A stretch of DNA of 64,000 bases, from assembly GCA_026018925.1 (NCBI GenBank), contig JAKSZU010000004.1, positions 112,620,989-112,684,988 of the forward strand. Direction: 5' to 3'. Numbering within the stretch: position 1 is the stretch's first letter; every line of letters starts with the position of its first letter. Made by a program: the position numbers and the translations under genes. The notes under the pieces are model-generated. The model was not told where the DNA came from. It did no database searches and worked only from the letters and a program-made list of their open reading frames with translations. Below, piece by piece: positions 1-10,615 of the stretch. Origin of the DNA: Tupaia tana (lineage: Eukaryota > Chordata > Mammalia > Scandentia > Tupaiidae).

Positions 1-96
1 GGGATCTGTGTCCTCTTCCTGTTGAAAAGCCTATGGGGATCTCTGATTACTGTCGGGGGGAGTCCCTGCCTGCCAAAGGGTGCCCGATTCAATTTT

Positions 97-352
97 TTCT
101 TTTTTTTTGGAGTGGTTTTTGCTATAGGGTGCGTGCGCTCACCAGAGAGACAGAGAGAGACAGAAAGCAAGAAATCATCCCCCCCAGGGGGGATGGCCAC
201 ACCGCAATCCCTTCTCCTCCATTCTCCTCTTGGGATCTTGGGCACGCACGCACACGTGCCTGGCATGAGTTTAAGCCACTGGGTCCAGGATTTGAACCAC
301 GGTCAACTACGTGGGAATTCAGCGACATAGCCATTACGCTAACTGCTGGTCC
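97..352 (-). mobile_element. tRNA-derived SINE, full length
   Basis: Reverse-strand copy: a T-rich tail at low coordinates, and the complement of the GGACCAGCAG head at the high end. A 16-bp target-site duplication, TGCCCGATTCAATTTT, flanks it exactly (81-96 and 353-368), so the insertion is recent and intact. Confidence 0.93.
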
Positions 353-368
353 TGCCCGATTCAATTTT

Positions 369-3300
369 GAGCTGTTTTGGGAAGATTTTCCTTAGTTCTC
401 ACCTGACTCATGTATAGTGTGAGGCCATGACCACCAAGCCCCAGGCCCATGAGAGATCGAGAACAGCTCACGGTCTTCCACCTGTCATCCTTGCAGGCCT
501 GAGCAGGGTCTCATTCCCTCAGACAGTGAGACCAGGATCCTGATAGGGCTGTATGGAGTGGAGACATGAGTAGGAGCGGTCCTTAGCCAAGCCCCTGCGC
601 CCTGTTACTGTGAAGCCTCAGTGTTCCCATCAGTGAGGTGGGGGTAGATTGTCTTTCACCTAAAGCAACAGAAATACATAGCACTCCCAGTGGAAGGAGG
701 GCAGAAAGGCATCCTCCTCCCAGCAACCAGGGCCTGGCACAGCACTGCCCTCTATTCCTTAAACTGCCCTGAGAGAAGCCAGGGGCAAGGACACTCCACA
801 GAAGAGCATCCAGGTGGAGAGGGCAGGGAAGATGGGTGGGGAGGTCTGAAATGTGCAAAGAAGGATGGAGCAAGGGCACATCTGGCAGAGCTGTGGGCAG
901 GGGTGGCAGAGGTGGGCAGACTGGCTTACCACACCCTGTACCTGGACCCCGGTCCTGCCTCCTAAATACAGAGGAACTGGTACTTGGAGCTGGTACTGAG
1001 TCCTATTAACTGCTATAGTATTGTTATTTGCAGCAGAGAGGGACTCATTAGCAAGTTAGCACCTCAGTTGTCTCCATGGCAACAGCAGAGGTGCCAGGCA
1101 ACTGCTGCTCTTGCGGCAGCAGCAGGCAGCCGCTGGAGCAGGCCTCTCTGCAGAGTGGGCAGGTCGCCCCCACTTGCTGGCTTCCACCCACCCGCAGCAG
1201 GTGCCCAGTATCTTGGGCCTGCCGTGACTCTTAGCCATCCTAATGAAGCCCAAAGCCTGGTGGGGTGGATTCCCCCAGTCTCCCCACCCCCCTGCCCTAC
1301 CTAGTCCTAACCTTGCTCTCTGTTCCCTGGATGCACCTTGCACATGCTCACTGACTGCAGCTCGCTTCTTCCCACCGCCTCGGAGGCCTTCTCTGCACTA
1401 GCCAGAGCAGCCCCTCTCTCCTGCGGGAAGCCTCAATATCATGCTGGCCCTGGGAGTGCACCCTCATCTACAAGGTCTCCTTGGACCTCAAGTTCCTAAG
1501 GTCCCTCATCTCTGACCTTCTCTAGATGCTACATTTCAAGGCCCACAGCTGAGCCCAGAGTGGGCTGGGGGTGGAGAGCAGAGACATTTAGGATGGTCTT
1601 GTTGGGTCCTGAGTCTCCTATTCAAGGACCCACTTGCTAAGCTCTCCCACCCCAAGCTCAGGTTTCAATCCATTCCTAGGTCCTCCATTCCAGAGTCTAA
1701 GGCAGGTTGGGGGTGCCTCAGGCATAACTTCACAGAGCCTCATATATTTTGAGCCTAGGAGACAGCAGTTTCAAGTCCAAAGTCAGAAGGCAGCCCGTCC
1801 CAGGCCACAGCCCTCTTAGGAGGCATAGGCAGCCCCATTCCCCTGGGAGGCCAGGTACACAGCACCCGCACTGCCTGGCTCTCGTGTCTGTATGCATGGT
1901 GCTCTGTTTGCCAGAGCATGTCACTTGGCACCTTGACTGTGCACACAGGGCTTCACACACCCCCTACCCACAGGTCACCTCAAACTCCTGTGCAATTATT
2001 CAGATGAAATATTGCAAAGTATGAAAGCATGTGCAGAGACATGTGGCACTGGATGCACGCTGGGGCACACACACACATTCACATACATGGGCACATACTC
2101 ACACATCCTCACCTTCTGCATGCCAAGTCCCCAAGAATCCCAGGACACCTGTACCTCAGGTGCCAGTTCCCAGATATGCTTCCATCCCAGACTTCTGTGC
2201 CCAGAGCCTCCATCTGACATATTATGTCCAGAGCACTGACCAACTCAGTGGCAAAGAACCTCCTACCTCTAGTGTTAGCTGTCAGGACTGACAGTCACAG
2301 GGGATGGGGACATGTCTTTCATTAAGATGGTGCCTTCAGCACCTGCTCACACCTAGGCAGGTCCTCAAAAGAGGCCAGCAGTGGGGAACCCAAGATGTTG
2401 AGATATGCAACTCACTGTATCCTAGGGGCGCCTCTGGAGGCTGAAACCACCACATTAAGGAGGTCAGGAGAGACTGGTGAGTGGTCACCTCTCAGAGGAA
2501 GGGCTCCAGTGCTCACATGGATCAGCCCCCATTGCCCTCATCCACTCTCCCTGAGCTCCCCCACATGCCCCTACCCCCCAGCTGCCTAGAATGAGTGAGC
2601 CAGGACCTGGGTCACCTTTTACTCTGTCTCTGCCAATGGCAAATCCAAGCAGTCAGTCCAGCCTGGGGGAGCTGTGGGCCTAGGATCTAGTGGGATGAGA
2701 TGGAGCTCCCTCCCCCTCCCCCCGTTCCCAGAAATGGAGTCTGGGCTGAGGCTGGGGCAGAAGGGCTTGACCCCTGGGCCAGTGAAAGTGGAGGCTCAGG
2801 ACCTGACATTACCTCCATTTCTTCAACTCCCACCTGGCCTCTTCTAGACCCCCTCATCTGCAGATCTTTGCAGCCCAGACTACATACCTGGGCCAGCCCA
2901 GGACTGCCACTGGTCACTGTGCCCTGTGCTGGACAATGGGCCAAGCCACTGCACTGAGGTCCAGACAGAGGTGGCCTCAGACCCTACAGTCCTCGTGGCC
3001 AGAGTCTTGCTGTGGGTTTGGCTCTCTTCCTTGCTTTTTCTAGGAATTGCTCATCTAGACCTCCCTAGACCCCAGGCAACTGCCCCACCTGGGCACCTGT
3101 CCGACTGAAACTTCTGGGCACATGGTGGCCCTCTCAGCCCTGGAAGGGATGTGATCATGGGAGAAGTCCTGGGACACACAGATTCTGTTTAAGGAACTCT
3201 CTTCCTAGAGGCGGCCTCTCCCACCCAGCTGCCTCCCCACTTTGTTGGCAGGAGAGAAACAGAACCATCCCAGCCACTCTTCGGAGTACCAGAATCCTGA

Positions 3301-4329
3301 GGCTGACTGCAGCAAGAGGTATTCCAGCCAGACTTCAGGATGGACTCCCAGCTCCTGGTCACATGATCTGCCCAACAGTGGCGACTGCTTATTAACTGAG
3401 AAACAAACACATGGAATTCTGACCCGCTGCAGGGTGCAGGGCAGAGTCACTGGAAGCTCTGCTTACTCCGTGTCCTGGGAGCAACAGGGTCTGAGGGTGG
3501 GTGGTCCGCACCATAAGTAAGCGACAGATAGTGCAGGGTCCGCAGACCTCCACTCACAGCCCTAGGGCAGGAGCACCGAGCAGACATTACACTGCTCCTC
3601 TGGCCTGCAGCACCCCACCTCCCAAGCTGCACAAGAACACTGCAGATGCACTACATCTTGCCACCCCCTCCTCCATCCACAGACCTCCCAGCACACATAC
3701 ACTTCAGTACCAAGGCCCTTAACTCCCTCCAGCAGAAGCCAGTCTGCCTTTGTAGCAGGGAGTCAGAAAGGAAATCCTCCCACTAGAGATAACCTGGTGG
3801 GGGCCGGTCCCGCTGTTGCCCCCGCTCCAGGTCAGACCATTGTGCACCTCCCACCTGGCCTGCTCCCTCCTAGGGAGGCTGGTTGCAGGCAGCAGGCCTT
3901 GCAGTGTCCGCCCCTCCCCCAAGCATCGCAGCTCCCTCTGCAGCAGGCGGGAGGTGGTCTTTATTCCGCAGAGGCCCTGAGCGCCCAGAGGTGGGAATGC
4001 TTGTGCGTCCGGGCCAGAGAGGGGACATGGACCTACAGCCCTCCCACCCCACATGGAACAAGCCTTTTCCTGAGTCTCCCACGGGTCAGGGTTGCCCCTC
4101 CTGTCAACGCTGCGTTGCCCTTGTCGATTCTGAGTTAAGGACCACCTTCTCCAATTCAGGCCCCAAATCTACGTGCCACAAGCGCCTGAGGCTTGCGTAG
4201 GGGCTGGACAGGTCCAGGCTGGATCTCGAATGGCCCTCCTAGGTCTTTAATTTTTGTCCCCTAACTCCTTCTCTCCGAGTAAGAAGGAAATGCTGGGAAT
4301 AATAAGGCAAAGCGGCGACCCGCTGTGGG
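369..4329. other. GC-rich unique stretch without recognised gene
   Basis: About 4 kb of non-repetitive, moderately GC-rich DNA lying before the CpG island. Reading frames are short, overlap on both strands and lack convincing exon structure. A CA-rich patch lies near 2060-2110. It may be an intron or flank of the CpG-island gene. I see no family resemblance. Confidence 0.5.
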
Positions 4330-5062
4330 CTGGACCTGGGTCCACTGGGTGCATCGGGAGACTGGGGAAGGGCTTCTTGGTTCGTGGCGTCTTAGAGAGC
4401 CGAGGTCAGCGGCCGAAGCCCTGCACCCTGCGGACCCGTACCGCTCACCACTTGGACAGCTTTCTCCCGGGCGCCAGCCAGACGCAGCCACCCCTGAGCG
4501 CCTCCAACGCGGCGCCCACCGGGCCAAACTGGGGGCTCCGGCTCCATACAGGTTAACCCCCTCCTCGCCAGCACCCCTGACCATCCCCACGGTCCTCCCG
4601 GTTTCCGCCCGGCAACCGCGCTCACCTCGCTCACGCTCGCCTCTGGGGTTCACCAAGGACCCGCACCGCGCTCAGCGCGCCCACTCGGCTATGCCGCCCA
4701 TGGGCCCAGTCTGGGCCAGCGTAGCTGGGGTAGGGGCCGGGGTAGCGCGCGGGCCGCGTCGCCGTCGCCGCCGTCGCCGCCGCCGCCGCGGCCGCGGGAA
4801 TCGCTCGCTCGAGCCGGGTCGCGCGCACTGCGGGCGGGCACGCGCGCTCGCGGCGCGCATCCCAGCCCCGCGGCTCCGCGGGCGCGGCTGGGGCGGCTCC
4901 GGCTCGGTCTTAGGCTCGGCTCGGACTCCGGCGTCCAGGCGTCCGGGTGGGGCGGGGGCAGCGGAGCCGGCTTGGCCGCCGAGCTCGGCCGCGAGTGACA
5001 GGCCCGGGGCGGAGGGCGGGGCCGCGGATGGGGATGAGGTCATGCCAAGCGAAAAAAGCCCC

Positions 5063-5070
5063 TGACGTCA
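5063..5070. promoter_or_regulatory. CRE palindrome TGACGTCA (first)
   Basis: Exact full cAMP-response element inside the CpG island, 8 bp before a CCAAT box on the plus strand. Likely bound by CREB/ATF family dimers; methylation of its central CpG would block binding. Confidence 0.75.
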
Positions 5071-5106
5071 CCTGCAGCCAATCAGCGCGCGCAGCTCCGG
5101 GGCAGG

Positions 5107-5114
5107 TGACGTCA
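5107..5114. promoter_or_regulatory. CRE palindrome TGACGTCA (second)
   Basis: Second exact CRE, 44 bp (about four helical turns) from the first, so both could be occupied on one DNA face. The CCAAT box at 5078-5082 lies between the two sites. Confidence 0.75.
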
Positions 5115-5200
5115 GTCGGAGCCCGGGCTTTGGGTGAAGATTAGAGGCGGCGGCCACCGGAGGCGGGGGGTGCTGGGTGTCGCCGCCACCATCCTCCATC

Positions 5201-6665
5201 CCCCGCCCTCACCCTGGGACTAGCTCTTAAAGGGACCACGCGGTGTCCCATTCTCGTGCTGAGGACTCCACCTCCAGGAAGCCTTCTTCCTAGTCCCAGG
5301 GCTCTGTGTCATGCGGGGATCCCCCTTCCTCTCAGCGCATGGACCCTTGCATAGTCCTGCTGACGGGGTTCAGGAGGGTCCACTTCCCGTCCTTCTGGGC
5401 AGGGGCTAACACTGGCTCCCTCCCTCCCTGCCCCTAGCCTTTGTTCCTGCGGGGCAGCTACCGGGAGAGCCTTCTGTAGCCCGGTATGGTTGGCAAGAGC
5501 GCACAACCAGTCAGCGCCGGCGCAGCGCGCTAGCTACAACACCCACGTTTACTCTGACTCCTGGAGGTGGGTACCTGGATCTCCACTTTACTGGAAGGAC
5601 ATTGGAAGCTCTTAAGTCATTTATCTCATGAGCTCTGAGAAGGAGGGGAAGGTCCCCAGAGCACACGGGCTTTCCCCGTGCAGCTTGTGTCTCCAGCTCC
5701 ACGCAAGACAAATGGCCCTTGGCGCTCCTAGAGAAAAGCCCCCGGAGCAGCCCTCCCAGCGCCCACCCTGACACCCCCCCTGCCGGGCACTGTGAGGACA
5801 CGCCACGAGGATGCCTGGTGCCAGGAGTCCAGAGCAGGAACTGAGCATAGCTTGGTAACACCCTGGCGGAGGGTTAAGCCGGAAGTTAGGGGCCAGGCAC
5901 ACTGTAGTGGATGGGCAGTCGGCAGGCCACCGCGGAAGGTGATCTGCAAGCAGTGACTGATTGAGGAGGTCTCCCTGATAGGATAGACTTGTTCCTGGAT
6001 GGCAGGCTGGTGACAACCCACTCATCCTTGATTCATCACGTGTTTACTGACCTGAAGGAGGTGCTAAGAGGCAGGTCTGGCCAGAGGTGCCCATCTGGGT
6101 GGCTGGCCAAGTCAGCAGCGGTGGTGACGGGATGTGGCTTTGCTGGGTTTGGGCTTACTCCATGTCTGAAAAGTGGGAGTTATTGGGCCTTGGGAGGGGA
6201 CAGGAGGCAGGAGAAGGGAGAGGCAGATCTGGAAGGGCCGGGGATCTAGGGGGGGGGGGACTGGTCAGCTTTACCTAGTGGAGCTCTTACCAGGGCAGGA
6301 GGTGCCGCTGGTGGTGGGGAGCCTGATGTGGCTTACTCCTCTGCCATGCCCAGTGGAAAGAGGGAGTGACAGCACCCAGGTGGACTCCTGTAAGAGGGGA
6401 CAGGTCCTCTGCCCTGTCCCAATGTGCAGTGTCTGCAGGCCAGCAAGAAGTGGCCCCTAAAACTCCTAGTTACACACAGGGCAGCTCTTAGCCAGCCCTG
6501 AGCTGGTGGCAGGCAATGTCCTGTCACCCTGATTGGCAGCTCTTTGTGGTGTATACATTTCCCCACGGGGCAGGGCTATCCCTGTAGAGGGGAGCACCTT
6601 GTTGTGGTCAGGATTCTTTCATTGTCATTTCTCAAAAAATGAAGCACTTAAACCTTAGGTTTTGA
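5201..6665. other. Unique GC-rich flank of the CpG island
   Basis: Non-repetitive DNA after the island. No open frame shows splice-site support or recognisable protein similarity. A G-run lies at 6250-6259. It may be first-intron sequence if the promoter fires to the right. Confidence 0.4.
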
Positions 6666-6880
6666 GACCAGCAGATGTAACCTTAGGTTACACATAGTTG
6701 ACTGCGGTTTGACTCCCCGACCCAGAGGCCTAAAACTCGCACTGGGTGTGTGTGTATGCTTGCCCAAGATCCCAGGAGGTTAATGGAGAAAGGATTGCAG
6801 TGTGGCCATCCTTCCCAGAGGGTGACCTCTCCCTTTTTGTCTCTCTAGCGAGCACACGTGTCCTATAACAAAAATCTCTG

Positions 6881-6911
<31 letters not shown>

Positions 6912-6918
6912 ACAAACA
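6666..6918 (+). mobile_element. tRNA-derived SINE, diverged, (CAA)n tail
   Basis: Forward copy starting GAGACCAGCAG and ending in a long CAA repeat. The flanks carry an imperfect duplication around AAACYTTAGGTT. Part of the same word recurs inside the SINE head (about 6681-6690), which is unusual. Confidence 0.8.
6880..6918. repeat. (CAA)n microsatellite
   Basis: Simple CAA/CAAA tract that forms the tail of the preceding SINE. In the reverse frames it gives spurious poly-Val or poly-Cys peptides. Confidence 0.9.
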
Positions 6919-7199
6919 AAACTTTAGGTTCTGACATTAACCAGGGTGAAGGGCTATGCAGGCTCCACTCTAGCGACACCGGCTCTGTGGCCCCAGGTTC
7001 CCTCCTAAGTTCTATCTCCTCCCCCTTAGCCTCATCTGGGTCTGTTTGCTTGAAGCTCATGACCCCAGACCCAACTCAACGAGGGAGGCCAGCATCTCCT
7101 CCCAGTGCAGGTGTGATGGGGTTAGGGCCCTCAGAACAGGGAGGGAACTGCGGTAGGTTCCAGGGACTGGCAGGGCTCAAAGCTCTTCAGCAGTAACCG

Positions 7200-7480
7200 C
7201 TGTGTCAGACGCCGGCAAGATCCAAGAGTCCGCTGCCCCGCTGGGCGCGGGCCCCACCACTCCGGCCGGGGTCTGAAGACGGCGCTCCGGGGTCCTCAGG
7301 GCTTCGCAGGACCCCGTGCGAGGCCAGGAGGCTGGAGGTTCCAGCAGGCAAAGAGCGCGTGGCAGGTGAATTGGTGTCGGACAGACTCCGCGGTCCGCAC
7401 GCGCCCCCTGCCGACGTTAGGGCGGAGCGCAGGCCCACCTCGACTCCCCTCAGGAAGGACCTTGGACCGTCCAAGGTGGA
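7200..7480. other. Small CpG-rich patch
   Basis: About 280 bp with CpG density well above its surroundings. It lies exactly where the GC-rich domain ends and AT-rich retrotransposon DNA begins (about 7490). It could be a minor promoter or an orphan CpG island; no transcript structure is visible. Confidence 0.45.
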
Positions 7481-7667
7481 AGATTAGTGTGTTCTTGTCA
7501 TGCTAAAAGAAAAGTGGGATTCACTTTTCTTCTGGTTTGCATATAATTATTTCAACTAGTGATATGTAGTAAACATTCATTTTTCAATCTATTTTTATAT
7601 CAAGGCATACTAAATTCAATAAAATGTCCATCTCAAATGTAGAAGTAGGGTCTTTCCCATTATTTCT

Positions 7668-7673
7668 GTGTGT

Positions 7674-7719
<46 letters not shown>
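7668..7719. repeat. (TG)n dinucleotide repeat
   Basis: Almost pure TG run broken once by TATG. It sits directly before a 5'-truncated SINE. Confidence 0.95.
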
Positions 7720-7722
<3 letters not shown>

Positions 7723-7732
7723 AATATTAAAA

Positions 7733-7842
7733 AATGGCGGAGAAGGAACAGTGGTGTGACCATCCCCCCAGTCAGTGATTTCTTATTTTCCCTCTCTCTC
7801 TCCGGAGACGGAACGCACCCTATAGCAACCTAAAAACAAAAT
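7733..7842 (+). mobile_element. SINE 3' half, 5' truncated
   Basis: Begins inside the SINE body (GGCGGAGAAGGAACAG) and runs through the T/C-rich segment and CCCTATAGCAA to an A-rich end. The tRNA-like head is missing and a TG repeat stands in its place. Confidence 0.75.
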
Positions 7843-8815
7843 TACATAGTAAATTTGATTTTTTGTTGATATTTTAACAAGTGTGATAAAATGTAAATAA
7901 CATCAAAGTTACCATCTTAACCATTTGAGTGCACAGTTCTGTGGAATTGAGTGTACTCACATTGTCGTACAGCCATCCCTACCATCCACCTCCAGAACTC
8001 TTTCATCTTCCCAAACTGAGACTCTATCCTTCTAAAACAGACTCCTCATTTCCCTCCCCCCAGCCCCTAGCAACTCTATCCTACTTCCTTTGAGTAGACT
8101 AGTGCTACTACCAATATGAGTTTGACTATTTTAGAGGCCTCATTGAGTGGAATACAACATTTGTCCATTTGTGTCTGGCTTATGCCACTCAGCATAATGC
8201 CCCTGAAGTTCATCCATGTCATATCCTGTATCAGAATGTCCTTTCTTTTAAAGGCTGAGTGGTATTTCATGGTATGGATAGGCCATATTTGTTTATCCAT
8301 TCAGCTACCTATGGACACCTGCATTGCTTCCTCCTTCTGGCTATTGTGAACAATGCTGCAATGAACATTGGTATACTTGTATCTGTCCGAGTCCCTGCTT
8401 TCAATTCTTAGGGGTAAGTACTGGTTTGAGAAACCACACACAGTTTTCCACAGTGTCTGTACCATTTTATATTCCCCAAAACAGTGTACAAAGGCTTCAA
8501 TTTTTTTTTTTTTTTGAGAGGTTTTCGCTACAGGGTGCGTGCGCTCACCAGACAGACAGAGAGACAGAGAGACAGAAAGCGAGAAATCACCCCCTGGGGG
8601 GATGGCCACGCCGCAATCCCTTCTCCTCCATTCTCCTCTCGGGATCTTGGGCATGCACGCACACGCACCTGGCGTGAGTTTAAGCCGCCAGGTCCAGGAC
8701 TTGAACCGCGGTCGACTACATGGGACAGCGACATAGCCATTACGCTAACTACTGGTCCCCAAGGGCTTCAATTTTTTGACATCCTGGCCAAAATCGGCTC
8801 TTTGGGGTGTACAGT
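7843..8815 (-). mobile_element. Old L1 3' region (antisense), split by a SINE
   Basis: Plus-strand text reads as the complement of an L1 3' region, with phrases such as GGCTGAGTGGTATTTCATGG and TGTGAACAATGCTGCAATGAACAT. It differs clearly from the younger L1s in this window, so it is an older family. A SINE at 8506-8759 interrupts it and the L1 resumes after it. Confidence 0.75.
8506..8759 (-). mobile_element. tRNA-derived SINE
   Basis: Reverse copy with a poly-T start and complement head ACTACTGGTCCC. Near-perfect duplications AAGGCTTCAATTTTT and AAGGGCTTCAATTTTTT flank it. Confidence 0.9.
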
Positions 8816-8902
8816 TCTACAAATTTTGAATATGTGTAGACTCAAGAACCATCATCTTAAGATACAAAACACCTCAGCATCTGGAAAATCTTCCTTGTGG
8901 AT

Positions 8903-8996
8903 CCAACAGATGGCATAATGCTATGTTGCTGGGCTCCCACATAGTTGATTGTGGTTCAAGTCCCAGACCTGGTGGCTTAAAACTCATGCTAGAAGA
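8903..8996 (+). mobile_element. SINE head fragment
   Basis: Only the tRNA-like part is present: ATGGCATAATGCTATGTTGCTGG through GGTTCAAGTCC to GGCTTAAAACTCATG. It has diverged from the young copies and has no tail. Confidence 0.65.
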
Positions 8997-9182
8997 AAGC
9001 CTCCAGGCTTCTTCACCTCTGCCTATGTTGGGCCTCTGGGTTCAGATTCAGGGCTGTGAAGGGCACCCCAGCCAGCCAGGCCTTTCCCACAGACCCCAGT
9101 GCTAGTCAGGTACGCAAGTGTCTCCCTTTTGTCCTTTCTAACTTTTTTTCCTCTCTCTCTCTTTTTTAAAAACAGTTTTCTG

Positions 9183-9475
9183 GGACCAGCAGTTAGCGTA
9201 ATGGCTATGTTGCTGAACTCCCATGTAGCCAACCGCAGTTCGAGTCCTGGACCCTGTGGCTTAAAACTCACGCCGGGTGCATGTGCGTGTGTGCCCAAGA
9301 TCCCGAGAGGAGAATGGAGGAGAAGGGATTGCGGCGTGGCCATCCCCCCTGGGGGGTGATTTCTCTCTAGCTTTCTATCTCTCTGTCTCTCTCTGTCTTT
9401 CTGGCGAGCACACGCACCCTATAGCAAAAACCTCTCAAACAAAACAAAACAAAACAAAACAAAACAAAACAAAAC
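9183..9475 (+). mobile_element. tRNA-derived SINE with (AAAAC)n tail
   Basis: Forward copy from GGACCAGCAGTTAGCGTAATGG to an AAAAC-repeat tail (about 9437-9475). Flanks AACAGTTTTCTG (9171-9182) and AACAGCTTTCTG (9476-9487) form the target-site duplication. Confidence 0.92.
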
Positions 9476-10344
9476 AACAGCTTTCTGCCTGGTTTGTGCC
9501 TTTCTATTGTTAATTTATTCCTTCTTCCCTCACTTAGGACAGAAAGCCTTCATGCTTCTCCACCCTGCCTGTGTTGGGCCTTCGTGCAGCATGCTTGGAC
9601 TCGCACAGTTGTCCATTTTTAATCCAATTTCATTTTCTGCAACATGATGTCTAATTTTCTCCCTCTTTTTCTTGTAGTACTTTTCTTCTTTTTTCTTTGC
9701 CTTTTCTCCTTCTATTTTCTACTCTTTTTTTTTTTAACCTGACTCTCCTGTTTTACTGCTTAGCCCTTACCCATTGCCTAGAGACAACTAGATGCATAGT
9801 AGCTAAACATCTGATCATTGTGAGTTCTTTGCACCTCACTGTAGTGGTTGCAAAAATAGTGAAATTCCCATTCATAAATCCGATTGCAAAACTCTTCTTG
9901 TTTTTCCCACACTGGACAACACAGTAGAAGGGAGAAAATAGCACCAAATTATTTCACAGTAAGGGAAACACAAGAGCTCACTGTCACAGAATCCTTCTCT
10001 AACAAGTTAGGCAGAAATGAATACATTACCAAATACTAAAAATCGAAGAAGAGCCTCAAGGATGAGAGAATCAAGTAATACATCTCCAGCAAAGGAACAC
10101 TGTAACTTGTCTTCAAGTAGGGAAATATTAGAGGATATTACCGAAATGTAGGAAAAATGTCAGAAAAGAATTTAGAATATTTATGGTAACAAAATTCTAT
10201 GAGATGCAAGATAAAAGAGACATTGAGCTCTAAAAGATGAGGAAGTCCTTCCATGATATGAAAGAAGAACTGGACACCATAAAAAAGAATCAAATGGAAC
10301 TGTTAGATATGAAGGCTATAATACAGGAAATTAAAACCTCCCTT

Positions 10345-10615
10345 GGGACCAGCAGTTGGCATAATGGCTGTTGCTGGACTCCCATGTGGTTGATTGCAGT
10401 TTGAGTCCCGGACCCAGTGGCTTGAACTCACACCGGGCACATGTGTGTGTGTCCAGGATCTCTAGAGGAGAATGGAGGAGAAGGGATTGTGATGTGGCCA
10501 TTCCCTCTGGGGGGTGATTTCTCACTTCCTGTCTCTCTGTCTCTCTCTGTTTTTCTGGCAAGCGTACATGCCCTATAGCAAAAACCTCTCAAAACAAAAA
10601 CAAAAACAAACCAAA
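10345..10615 (+). mobile_element. tRNA-derived SINE inside L1 ORF1
   Basis: Forward copy (GGGACCAGCAGTTGGC) with an AAAAC-type tail. Flanks AAACCTCCCTT and AAAGCCCTCCCTC are the duplicated L1 target. Confidence 0.9.

Larger units (their letters stand above)
4330..5200. promoter_or_regulatory. CpG island promoter with paired CREs
   Basis: A dense CpG block (many CGC/GCG words, GCC-repeat tract at about 4757-4795) with perfect palindromic TGACGTCA sites at 5063-5070 and 5107-5114, 44 bp apart. A CCAAT box (5078-5082) lies between them, with GC-rich Sp1-like runs around it. TGACGTCA is the CREB/ATF consensus; CRE plus CCAAT in a CpG island is typical of TATA-less, cAMP-responsive or housekeeping promoters. 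The direction of transcription and the driven gene cannot be read from this window. No exon with a convincing start codon and donor was found on either side. Confidence 0.8.

Noticed and set aside
4325-5065. Long Arg/Ala/Gly-rich open frames on both strands in the CpG island
   Set aside because: GC-rich DNA has few stops; the poly-Arg comes from a CGC repeat, and there is no splice or homology support.
6730-7060. Poly-Val and poly-Cys peptides
   Set aside because: Translation of the CAA microsatellite.
8484-8918. Recurring frames such as [17 protein letters not shown] on many SINEs
   Set aside because: The same peptide appears wherever the SINE is read in one phase; it is not a gene family.
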